NCBI GenBank assembly: GCA_033819885.1
Contig: JAQYUZ010000037.1
Span: 1 to 64,000 of the forward strand
Source of the DNA: Microbotryomycetes sp. JL201
Taxonomy: Eukaryota; Basidiomycota; Microbotryomycetes
Reading direction: 5' to 3'
Length of the DNA stretch: 64,000 nt
Shown here: one piece after another, positions 29,299 through 39,420 of the stretch
Position numbering within the stretch: the stretch's first letter is position 1
Layout: every line of letters starts with the position of its first letter
Notes under the pieces: generated by a model
Databases searched by the model: none
Told to the model about the DNA's origin: nothing
The model's input: the letters and a program-made list of their open reading frames with translations, nothing else
Made by a program: the position numbers and the translations under genes

Positions 29299-31895
29299 AT
29301 GGCGACGTGGGCCGACAGGGCGAGGCTCGCAGCATCGTCCAGCACACTAGCGACAAACGCGACTGGCATGGTCGCCGGGGGCTCGTCACATGAGCAAGCC
29401 GTCATTGGCCATCATCGCGCCGACTCGTCTGCGTCACGCTCGGCGTCCCCGGCTTCGACAAGCACCAATTGGAGAGCAGCTGCCGCACCTTCACCATCAT
29501 CACTACCGACGTCAGTGCCGGCCGAGCTCCGTCAGCAATCTGCGGACGCAACAACGTCGGACGAAGGCGAGTGGCACCAACCGACGAGAAAACACGACGC
29601 AAAGGGCAAGCGGCAACAACAAGCGCCGGCTCAGACTCCTTCTGGCAGGCATTCCGTGTCTGCCCAACAGTCTCACAAGGCCGACAAGGCCGCGACAGGC
29701 GCAGGCAAGCAACGGCATCGACCGGCACTCGACTTGCCGGCGGCATCAACCACGACATCGGCACGCGACCCTATCACACGTCCAACAAATACAAAAAGTC
29801 CGGTCCAGTCCAATGACGCTGTCGACAATGCGGAAGCTGGGCTCGGCGTTGACCCGTACGCACAGAACAAGGACCTGGCACCGTCGGATGACTCGACACT
29901 GCCACGAACCGACTTAGACGAACCAGCAGGGCATGCAGCTGAAGGAGACGTGCACGTGAGCACGGACGCTGCTGCAGCACAAGCACAGAAGCGACCGGCA
30001 AAGCGACCAGCTCCAGCACCCAAAGTCAACGTGTGGGCCGTCCGGACACAGCAGCTCAAGTCTGCAGCATCGCCGGTATCAACAAGCGAACAACCGACAC
30101 CGGATCGATCCCAGCCTGCATCGCCCTCGTCGTCGTCGTCGAGAGCTCTGCCCGCCGTTGAGGCTGCTTTGCCTGTCGAGAGTTGGCCGGCACCAAATGA
30201 AGATGTCGCCAGCGCCGGACCCACCGTGCAAGAAAAGCCAGTGTCGCGACCCGTGAGCGACAGCTCTGATGTAGGAAAGCGTCCGAAAGGTCAGCGGGCA
30301 ACGCGCTTTGGAGGCAGGCAGTCTTCTGACAGATTTGCGTTTGCTCTTCTAGGAGACAAGACAAAGTGGATCCCGCTCCAAGCTGAAATCGTCTTTGCGT
30401 CTGCTCCAGCAAGCAAGCGAGCGGGATCTGGAGGGAAATCCACAACGAGCAACTCAGCTCCACCTCCTGCTGGCGCAGGCAACAAGAGCAACAAGTCCGC
30501 TTCGAGAGTTAGTCAACCGACTTCGACATCCCCTTTGGCTTCGGCACCCTTCAAACCCTCCAAGGCCGGCTCTTCTCACAGCCAGCAGCCGCCGCGTGCC
30601 CACGAGGCGAAAGCTGGAACCTCCGATCGCTCTGCGCTTCAACCCGCAGCTGTTCAATTGGAGAAGCTTCGCGAGACTGTCACGGCGGAACCTGCCCGGA
30701 CGACTGCTGCCACATCGTCGTCTGCTACCATTCTCGATTCGCAAGCAAAGAATGAGCACGTGCGACAACCTAGTCCAGTCGACAGCCGTCCTACCTCCGG
30801 CAAGGAAGCAACAGCGCCTGCCGGCGCACAGATGTCAAAAGGGTCTGCTGCTACCAATGGCGTTCAACATTCTCAAGGGCAGGGCGCATTCAGAGGCGGT
30901 CGAGGTGGAGCGCAACGAGGCGCATTCCGAGGAAGCAGGGGTTCAGCTCATCGCAACGCAGGTTTTAATGGTCATCAGTTCGGCCGTCCGCAATACAGCG
31001 CGCACAGCAGCGAGACCGTAGACCAGCAAAGCCCGCGCGCCAGCAAACATGTCGAGGTTTCGCCAGTCATGGCAGACCAGAACAAAGCGGCTCATATGTC
31101 AATTCCGGTCTTTGACCCGCGAACATTGGACCCGACGAGGTACTGGCTGCTTGGACAGCTCGAGTGGTGGTTCAGCGTAGATAATCTGTGTCGAGACATG
31201 TATCTTAGATCAAAGGTAAGAAAATGACCGGATCGAATTGTCATTTCGACTGCCTGTCTGACACGCTTCTCGACCTGCCCGCAGATGGATGCCGAGGGGT
31301 GGATAGAGATTGCCATCATCGCTGCCTTCAATCGGATTCGGAACTTGACGACGGACGTTGCCGTTGTTCACGAAACGATGATGTTGACGCCGCTCCTTGA
31401 AGTTGTTGACGGCTTTGTTCGCCTGCGACAGCACTGGCCAGAATGGGTTTTGCCCTCGGCTGCACCCTCTCGAGTGTCTGAAGAGCGCCTGGCGGCGGCG
31501 CGCCTGCGCGACCCGCATCACCTGTACTTGCAGCAGCAGCAACAGTTTTATATGGCGGCGATGCAAGAGCAGGTGCAAATGGCACAGCAGCAGGCGATTC
31601 CGCGACCAGAGCTTGCATCAAAATCAGCGACGTCACGCGTCCTGTCGCACTCTCGCCGCGGAGCATTAGATTCAGAGCGCGGCGGCTCTTCTGATGATGA
31701 GGAAGGAGCAGGAACGGCCGCCACAACAGTGTCGACTGGCTCGCAAATCGGTGAGGAAGATGCGGCTCAGACAGTCAAAGGTGAGTTTGAGAGACATGTC
31801 TTTGCATTGACTTTGTTCTGTTCTGATAAATGTTTGACCCTTGTCCTTCAGAAGCACTTCTGTCTGAATCTGCCGACGCTGCGCTGTCCGCATAG
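29299..31895 (+). CDS. La-motif RNA-binding protein (LARP1/Sro9 type)
   Basis: Cytoplasmic mRNA-binding protein of about 820 residues. The first ~600 residues are low-complexity, rich in S, A, P, Q and T, with an arginine/glycine patch (FRGGRGGAQRGAFRGSRGS). The La motif comes late: FDPRTLDPTRYWLLGQLEWW, FSVDNLCRDMYLRSK, then after an intron MDAEGWIEIAIIAAFNRIRN and LLEVVDGFVRLRQHWPEW. No RRM follows; a Gln-rich helix (LYLQQQQQFYMAAMQEQVQ) and an acidic tail end in SESADAALSA after a last intron. The La motif without RRM fits LARP1/LARP4 or yeast Sro9/Slf1 rather than genuine La. ATG 29299 (AAGATGGCG) is preferred over an in-frame Met 66 bases upstream because of its context and the likely acceptor at 29240. 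Confidence 0.85.
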
Positions 31896-32202
31896 ACGCT
31901 GTTTCCCTCGTTCTGTCGCCGCAATTCTTTCCGTTTCGTGCGCTATATACAGCCGACGCATCTCTTTTTACCATATGACATTATCTTCCTTTTTCTGTCT
32001 GTTTTCTGCACCCTCATCATTCTGGCCGTTCACTGTACTTAACTCCCAGCCAGCTTTATTCTTCTTTGTGCTTGTTTCATGCTTCCATCTTTGCTCATGT
32101 TTGTGTCACTTTTTCGTTTGCAACATCGAGACTTTGCTTTGTGTTATTGTATACTCGTGTAACCCGGCATGAGCGAATTGGTCTGAGCCATGGTGTCTTG
32201 CC
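31896..32202. other. Intergenic, LARP 3' end / kinase 5' end
   Basis: 307 bp, strongly T/C-rich on the plus strand (many TTTCTTT and CTTCTTT words), as expected for a 3'-UTR and the promoter of the next gene. No further gene seen. Confidence 0.6.
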
Positions 32203-34807
32203 ATGGCCTCGTCGTCTGCGCTTGTCGGGCCTAATGACCCGTCGCGCTGGCAGGTCGTGCTGGTTGGTCAAGGGGAAGGTCGTCACTGTGTGTTGTACCA
32301 CGCGTCGAGCCGCTCCTTTGCCGTGTCGCGGCCGACGGCGCTGGCAGGCGACGCCGCTGCCGAGCAAACACCAGCCTTCGAGGATGACGGAGGGGAGGAC
32401 GACTTGAGGTTTGAGCAGCTAGCTTCGCCTCGGACGACACCAACTCGTCGCCGAAGCGGTCTCGCCTCGTCCCATGGCGCGCCGGCTCGGCAAGTGGGGG
32501 ACGGGCACAGATCAGCCGTGTGCCCGCTGTGCAGGCAGCGCGTCGCACGGCAAGGGCCACGAACGCGCCCTTCGGCATCGAACATTCAACCTGTGGGCAC
32601 GAAGGCTTGGCCTGCGCTGCCGCCGGCGACGACCGAGGCGCGATACTTTGCATTGCTCGACGAGGCAAACTCACGCTCAAATACGCCCACGTCAACCAGG
32701 CACACTCGCCAAGCAGACAGAGACACCGCACATGAGCAGCCATTGCTCGACGAGACTCTCAACACGGGGTACTTGGGCACGTTCTTCGAGCAGCTCGGCA
32801 CGCTAGGTCGCGGCGGTTCAGGCTCAGTCGTCAAGGTACAGCACGTCATGCAAGGCGAAAAACTTGGCATCTACGCACTGAAAAAAGTCGCGGTCGGGGA
32901 CTCGACGGCGTCGCTGTAGGCGCGCACCCGAAATGTCACGTGACCTGCCTGACTCGGCTCTGGCTTACAGGTTGCGCACACTGCGCGAAGTGCACTTGCT
33001 CGAGTCGGTCCAGCACGCCAACATTGTAACGTACCATCACGCTTGGGTAAGCTGAATTGCAAGACTGTCACAAGCGTGCTCACGTGGGACCGGCCACGAC
33101 GCCGCAACGTAGGTTGAAAATTCGCAATTATCGCCATACAGTCCGAGCGTACCTACGCTGCACATTCTCATGCAGTATGCAAACGGAGGCAGCCTTGACT
33201 CGTTCATCAATCGCAGAAGAGGCTTCACGTCAGACTCTGACAGAGAGCAGAACGACAGTTCCGTCAGCCCTGCCAAACGCAAAGAACGGTTCAGAATGCG
33301 CAAACTCGGTGCCGTGCACTTGCTCAGGCTGGACGAGATCCTGGATTTGTTCGAAGATATCACACATGGGCTTGCGTTCTTGCACTCGCGCAATATTTTG
33401 CACCTCGACCTCAAGGTCAGTCTCATGCCGTTTTCGTCGCAGCAAACCGCCAACTGACAGCGCTTGGGCACAGGCCGAGAATGTATTGTTGCATTGGGAA
33501 GAAGATGCGCTACTACCCACGGCAAAGCTGAGCGACTTTGGCAATGCCACGAGCGATACTTTTCACCGCGAGAGACGCAAGTTTTTATCTGTTTCTGCTG
33601 ATTCTCGACTCTGGTCTCACGGTAGCGCAATCCTTTCGCAGAAGGAGGTTCTGGAACTCTTGCGTATTTGGCGCCTGAGACGTGGGAACTCGACAAAAAG
33701 TCGGGCAAGCTTCGTAGCGCGGACCGTGCCGTTGATCAATGGGCGTTGGGTGCGATCAAATTATCGCCTGGGCAACTGACTGCATACATGCTAATCGAAG
33801 CACTCCTCAGGGCTCATATTGCACTTGCTCGCATTCTTTGCCCTGCCATACCATAATGAGCACGACATGCTCTTGCTGGAAAAAGAGATTCAGGTATACC
33901 GCGGGTAAGTGGCTGTACCGTCGTACTGGGCCTTCTGGCCGGAAGCCTCACGTTCCCTGTGAATAGCTTCTTCCCCGAGGATGCCTCTTGGTTAGACCAC
34001 GGCACCAGACACGATTTACCACTGTCGCTTCTCCGCCTCGTCTCGAAACTCGTCAACCGAAACGCGGGGACGCGACCGTCCGCCGAGAAAGTTCTCCTTG
34101 AGATCGCTAGAATGCGCGACGATATGCTGATGGTGAGGCCAAGCGGCTCCCTCGACCTGCCTGCGCCTGCTGACTACACTGGCATTCTCGCAAGTCGAGG
34201 TTTGAGCTGCCGTTAAACACCCAGTCAACGGCTCTTGTGCGGGTTGGCTCTCCAACAATTGAGTCAAGAAAGGATAGCCAAATCTTCAAGGTGTGTATTG
34301 CTACATCGAAAAGCGGCTCTGGACAATTGCTGAACCGAAACCGTCAAAAAAGGAAGAGACCGTCATCGGCAACAGTGAGCTGTCTCAATATGAGCACAAA
34401 CCGTACATGTCAGCAGAACAAAATTATCCAGTGCGTTTGACCTTATTAGTGGTCGTCGCGGCTTCCATCATCAAGGTAAATAATGGCCATCTTTGCCGTG
34501 CCCCATTATGCGGGCCACGATCGCCCTGTCTCACTTTGCTAATTCTGGTTTCGCGTCCTCCCGCGCTTCGAACACGCGCCTTCTTTCTCGTGTGGCACCC
34601 TCATTCTACCTTCCTTGGAAAATAAAGGTGATCATGCTTCATGGCATGTGTCGAGCCCAGCATTCTGCGCATTGGACGTCGTTCGCGCTCGTGTTTTCGG
34701 TCATGGCTGACGTGGCCATCCAGTCTCCGCGTGTGACGGCCTTGCTCATGCTCGGGCACTTCGTTGCTTATTTGCATGGTCTGTTTGGAGTTGCGTGTAC
34801 CTTCTAG
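32203..34807 (+). CDS. IKS1: Iks1-like protein kinase
   Basis: Ser/Thr kinase of the fungal Iks1 group. The N-terminal ~220 residues include a CPLC Cys pair (HRSAVCPLCRQR). The kinase domain starts FFEQLGTLGRGGSGSVVKV (Gly loop) with the lysine in YALKKVAVG. Then come LLESVQHANIVTYHHAW, ILMQYANGGSLDSFI, the catalytic loop ILHLDLKAENVLL (HLD, not HRD), LSDFGNATSD (DFG), SGTLAYLAPETWE (APE), and LILHLLAFFALPYHNEHDML. It is closed by LVNRNAGTRPSAEKVLLEIA. A frame opening at 34199 stops at 34216, but downstream exons are plausible: STALVRVGSPTIESRK, then hydrophobic VRLTLLVVVAASIIK joined over a GTAAAT intron to VIMLHGMCRAQ and a second hydrophobic stretch ending LFGVACTF. The kinase core is sure; the C-terminal exons are tentative. 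Confidence 0.82.
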
Positions 34808-35275
34808 CTCTGATTTTACGTTCTGTTGTTGATACTTCAATTGCTTTTCCTCTCCGCTCGTTTTTCTCCCTCAGCTGTTTCAGAGAGACCGTGCTGCCAA
34901 ACACAATCAAAAGCCCTACGCCTTATATCCTGTGCCCTTCTAGACGCAGCTGAGTGCACAGACAGCTTCGGTGCGCTGCCGGATTACCCCGCCGCTCGAT
35001 CGCGTGGTACTGCGCAACGGTGAGAGGGTGAGCGTGAAGCGACCACGGGAGGCTAGAACCCCTCGCCTGCTCAAAAGGCGCGTGAAAGGGTGTTCCAGTC
35101 AATGACTATCCGATCATCTCCGCGTCGCTCTGGCAGACTTTGACAACGAGGTGGCGGCCCTTCTTTAAAGAATCACCCAGAAGCGCTCTTCAGTGCCCTT
35201 GAAAACTCCAGCGACCTGTTGCTGCCTTTGCCTTCTTTCTTTGCCTTCTTTCTCCTTCGATCATCAGTCACAGTC
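34808..35275. promoter_or_regulatory. Intergenic with CT-rich leader of secreted gene
   Basis: 468 bp without a gene. The last 50 bases (about 35219-35262) are a run of CTTTG/CCTTCTTTC words directly before the ATG of the secreted Cys-rich gene. The paralogue at 60850 has the same kind of pyrimidine-rich leader, typical of strongly expressed fungal genes. Confidence 0.55.
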
Positions 35276-36448
35276 ATGTTGTTTTCAACTTCTGCTGCCG
35301 CTTCGCTCGCCCTCGTTGCTACTCTGACTTCGGTCGCTGCAAAGCCGGTCCCCGCTGACTCTCTCGCCGGTAAGCCTTTCTTGCCGTTCATGCCACAGCG
35401 TCCCAGTATGGCTGTCAGGAGGCTGAGGCTCGGACTCCCCCGATTTGAAAATCATAACTGACTCTGGCTCGGCCAAACCCCCCGGAAAATTCAGAGCGCG
35501 ACGGGCAATGGTGCAAGTGGACGACAGACTGCTCTGGCTCGCTCGTCGACAATGCTCATTGGTATTGCGCTACTAACAAGTGTGAACAGCGTCAGTTTGT
35601 TTTCGCACTTGCCGATCGTCTCCACCAGCCTCGAAATCTAACAAACCGAACCTTTTAGACTGCGATGAAGGCTTTACGATGAGTCCTTGGTGGAAGACTT
35701 GCGTTGCCAATTGGTGAGACAAGGTCTGACGTGACACTATGTAGAATGTATCAAACTGACAAGCCAAACTTTTCCATTCTTACAGCGGCCCGAACAATGG
35801 ATGGCGCAATCCGTGGACGGGCAAGTGTTCTGGCTCGAACGATAACCAGAAGCAACAGCAGCAATATCAGCAAGCCGACACGAGCTCTAGCATCTCTCTT
35901 GCAACCTCCCAAGACGGATATGAGTCGGCTGACCTGTCTCACGTGGGCAACTTTGCCGGCGACAATGGCAACGCGATCGTCAGCTGGTTCGACACGAATT
36001 CTGCGCAAGATAACACGAACGGAAACTCTTGGTGCCTGTTCCCATACTCTTCAGAAACGCCAGGCGTTGCCATCAAGTACTCTACCATGCTCAATGCAGC
36101 TGGTGGCGATGAGAACTGGGCCCGACAAATTTTCTGCGGTCTCGAGATGGACGTGTACGCCAACGGCAAGACGACAAAGGTTGTCGTGGCAGACGCTTTC
36201 AGTGACGAGTGGGTCAGGACCGACAGTTCGCTCGACGTCGTTCACAACTCGGTCAGTTCACTCACTCGCTTTGGTCTGTGAAGACGAAAGAACCATACGC
36301 TGACACACAATGACTTCGTCGAGCACAGTTTACCAACATGCTAGGCTGGTACACGTCAAACAAGAACGACGTTATCCAAGGTGCTTCATGGAAGTTCACT
36401 GGTCGTCGCTCAACCCAATACAAGTTTGGTGGCCGGGGAAGCGCTTGA
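35276..36448 (+). CDS. Secreted Cys-rich protein, one-repeat paralogue
   Basis: Small secreted protein of unknown role. A signal peptide (MLFSTSAAASLALVATLTS, then VAA) is followed by one Cys-rich repeat assembled over introns: QWCKWTTDCSGSLVDNAHWY, C-ATNKCEQ, then HCDEGFTMSPWWKTCVANC. A Q-rich linker (NQKQQQQYQQ) leads to a ~150-residue C-terminal domain: SHVGNFAGDNGNAIVSWFDT, NGNSWCLFPYSS, FCGLEMDVYANGKTTKVVVA, DAFSDEWVRTDSS, ending GASWKFTGRRSTQYKF. This order (Cys after a short loop, GK-T-x-V-V-V-x-D, then a helix) recalls a double-psi beta-barrel as in expansins and RlpA-like proteins, but that is inference. It is paralogous to the gene at 60850-62534. All five junctions follow GT-AG and agree with the paralogue. 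Confidence 0.82.
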
Positions 36449-36857
36449 GCAGTCATGATTTTTCACAAGCGCCCTCTCTAACATATCATTTGATCCTCTT
36501 TCCCTTCCTCTGCTTCTCGGATCTCCCTCACGATAGAAACGATAGACTTTACGAACGATAGATGACACGAACGACTCGAATGTTGCCATACACGCACACT
36601 CACTGACGTGATTTCGTGCTTTCTTTTCTGTCATGTTATGTTAGAGGCGAAGCTTGCAGGTATTGGGTAAACAAGCTTCTCAAGCGTGCTGCATCAAAAG
36701 GGAGCCGAGAAAGCCGTTGCCATGCAATTTGCAAGAAGGAACGAGAATAGAGAACATGAAACGCTACAGTCATAGCGAGAGTAGGCAGCGAGAGTAGGCA
36801 GCGAGAGTAGGCAGCGAGAGTAGGCTTGTAGTGAACGACAATGAAATCACAAACTTC
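36449..36857. other. Convergent intergenic region
   Basis: 409 bp between the stop of the secreted Cys-rich gene and the stop of the bHLH gene. It holds a four-unit 13 bp tandem repeat at 36774-36825, just past the bHLH stop. Otherwise nothing recognised. Confidence 0.6.
36774..36825. repeat. 4 x 13 bp tandem repeat
   Basis: Four exact head-to-tail copies of AGCGAGAGTAGGC. They begin 33 bases beyond the bHLH stop, so they probably lie in that gene's 3'-UTR, where the transcript reads GCCTACTCTCGCT. Confidence 0.95.
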
Positions 36858-39313
36858 TTAACCTTCCATCTCTTCCTTGATAGCCATGGGCGACATGGCG
36901 GCAAAGTGTTCGAACGACATGACTGCAGTGCGCGTTCAAGGTCAGCATGCCACCTGAATTCAAACACTCGGAGCATGCTCTTACAAGCATCGGTGCCATT
37001 GTCGTTGCTGCGCGTCGCACCATCGCCACTCAAATGTGCGTTGCCATCGTTTGACCGGTCCTGGCCTTGATGTTCAAAGTCTGGCTCAAAGATTTGTGCA
37101 TTCGCGCCGGACCTCAACTCGAGGATCATTCGCTCCAGATCAACATTGCGTTGAGTATGCAGTTCAACGAGTTGCTGCAAGTACCTGCTCAAACACGACT
37201 TGTCAGATTTGCAATGTGGTCATACAGGCGATTACACGAATGATTCGCCCGCACCTGATGTACTCGACCGATTTTGCGAGAATGACGCCTTTGTTTGGCT
37301 TATTGCCAGCCGTGCCCATGACTTGATTACCCGTACCGTGTGTGAGGTGCGCAGTCATAGCAGCAATCTGCTGCGGGCTTGTGCCAAGTGGTGGCAGCGG
37401 CAACAAGTGTGCGGCAGACGGAGCTTGTTGCCCGGAGCCACCAGGAGATCCGGGCATGTCATCGTCTTTGGCGTTACATGCTTGCTCGAGCAAGACTTCT
37501 GGAAGCAATGTGGCAAGTTCTTGGATTCGTTCATTGATGTTGTCTCGACGTCTGCGCTCGACGGCGTTGTGCGACTCTCGTCGTTTCCTTCGCTTTTCGG
37601 TCAAGACGTCCGCGGCGGTTCTGGACACATGCGAACTGTCAGAATCGAGGGTGCTGTGACATGCCAGGAACGGACTCACTTTGTCTCGTCCTCCGGCACG
37701 TCCTCGAGTGCAGTACCCTTCAAGCTCGATGGCCCAAACGGGCTAGCGCCTTCGGTTGGTTTCCAACCTGCGTCGACGCTAGCTGCGAAATCATGGTCTG
37801 TGCCAGCCGAAGTACCTAGAGTTGTAGACTGAGGCGACGATGCGTACCAATTCGGACTACCAGGCGCGCTGGGGATTGTAGCCATGGCAATCGGATGCGA
37901 CCCGTTCGCGTCGTCAGAAGCCATCGGTGACGGTACGCCGAGCGGCCCAAGCGCAGGAGAGCCGATTGCTGACGGATTGTTGCTGCCGCTTGACGCGGCC
38001 GCTGCCGCCGCTGCAGACGCTTGAGCAGCCGCGCCACCTGTGCCCATGCTTTGGTACGCGGCGGCATTCCTGCGCGCGCTACGGCTGCGTGCTGAGGAGC
38101 TCGGCGCTTTGCCGACTTGGCTACTGCTGCGCCGCTGATTTGAGCGACCTCGCTCTTGTGATGCCGACGTGAGTGCGCCCGAGTCTGGCGGGCTCTGTTT
38201 CCGTCGCGTCAAGCTCGCACTCCGGCCTCGGGTCTGTGACAAACTTTTGCTCCTGCTGCCTGGGTTGGCTGAGGCTGACGTTGATGCCGATGGCGCTGCC
38301 GTCTTGGCCGGACTGGTCGTTGGATGGAACGATGCGCCTGGAGTGGAAGCAGACGATGACGCAGCGGTTGCTTGGTGCTGGGGAGACTTGCCGTTGTTCG
38401 CGCCGCCGAAGTGGTTGACTGGAGTCGAGTTGCGTCTGGCAAAGTCAACGGGTGACATGATGGAATTGAACATGCTTTCGAGATTTGCTTGTGCGGTTAA
38501 TTGTGCGAGTGTGGCTGCTGTGGACGTGGCCGTGTCTGTACCGATGAATGGTGCAAACATGTGGCTGGCGCTATCGACGTGAGGTGGGAAACCCAAGCCT
38601 TGAAGCTGTTGGTGGAACGCTGCGGCAGCTGCAGCTGCTGCATGCGTCGTTGTCGTCGACGGCGGTGGTGCCGGTGCTGCGACCGAAGTTGGCGGCAACG
38701 CCATTGACATGGCCGCCGTGATCGCAGGCGCCTGAGTCGTCGACGTTGTCAAAGTCGTCGTCGAAGTTGTCTGAGCTTGCGGCTGCCCCATGAATGCGCT
38801 TGCGAGCGACGTGGCCTGCAAGTGCGGGGTCAACAGCGTCGACGCGCTCCCGCCCGCGTACGGCCCTGACGCGTTGTTTGCGGCAGACGGCGCGCCGAGA
38901 CCAAACATGTCTGGCTTGCCGAACCCGAACGCGTCATACACGCTGTTGCTCGCATGGCTGTGTTGCGTCGTCGTCGGAGCGAACGCCGCCTGCTCAAAGT
39001 CATTGTCGGCGAGCCCGTGACCGAACAAGAGCGAGGATGACGAAGACGACCCGTTACCAAATAACGGATGCGCGTTAGGGCCGCCGTAGAGGAAGCTCGG
39101 GTCGACCGAGCCCGTCATTGTCGCGTCCGTGGAGGTGGATGTCGACTGCGAGTGAGGATCAAATGTGGACGGCGACATGCCTCGCAGCTCAAACCCTTCA
39201 AGCTTGACCGGGCCAGCCGTCGCGCCGGCTGCAGACATGGGCACAGCCAGAGCCGTCGTCCGCTGCCCCGGATTTTTCGAGGCCCCGTGCCACCGTTGCG
39301 CTGGGGCCGCCAT
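36858..39313 (-). CDS. bHLH transcription factor
   Basis: Nuclear DNA-binding protein of about 750 residues. The first ~540 residues are low-complexity (Ala, Ser, Thr, Pro, Gly), with homopolymer-like Ala and Ser/Thr stretches. A short intron joins EDVPEDET to SHVSRTAADVLTEKRRKRR. The basic region plus helix 1 reads ESHNAVERRRRDNINERIQE with the His-Glu-Arg set that reads CACGTG-type E-boxes. Helix 2 is GVILAKSVEYIRYLQQLVEL and continues into a zipper-like heptad part. The loop is unusually long, about 60 residues (Pro/Gly/Ala/Ser). The last intron (GTAAGAG...CTGCAG) gives a C-terminus SFEHFAAMSPMAIKEEMEG. ATG 39313 opens the long exon. The target pathway cannot be told; USF/Cbf1-like and other fungal bHLH proteins share this core. 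Confidence 0.82.
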
Positions 39314-39420
39314 ACCACGAAGACTGGAGCGTCACAAGGGCGCACCCGAGGTTTTGAGCCATAATTCAACACTGTGTACATGCTCATTGCACCAGTCCCT
39401 CATGCCATGATCGACAAGGT

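Noticed and set aside
29673-30224. 183-codon minus-strand frame opposite LARP
   Set aside because: It is the shadow of the Ala/Ser/Pro-rich LARP exon and has no conserved segment.
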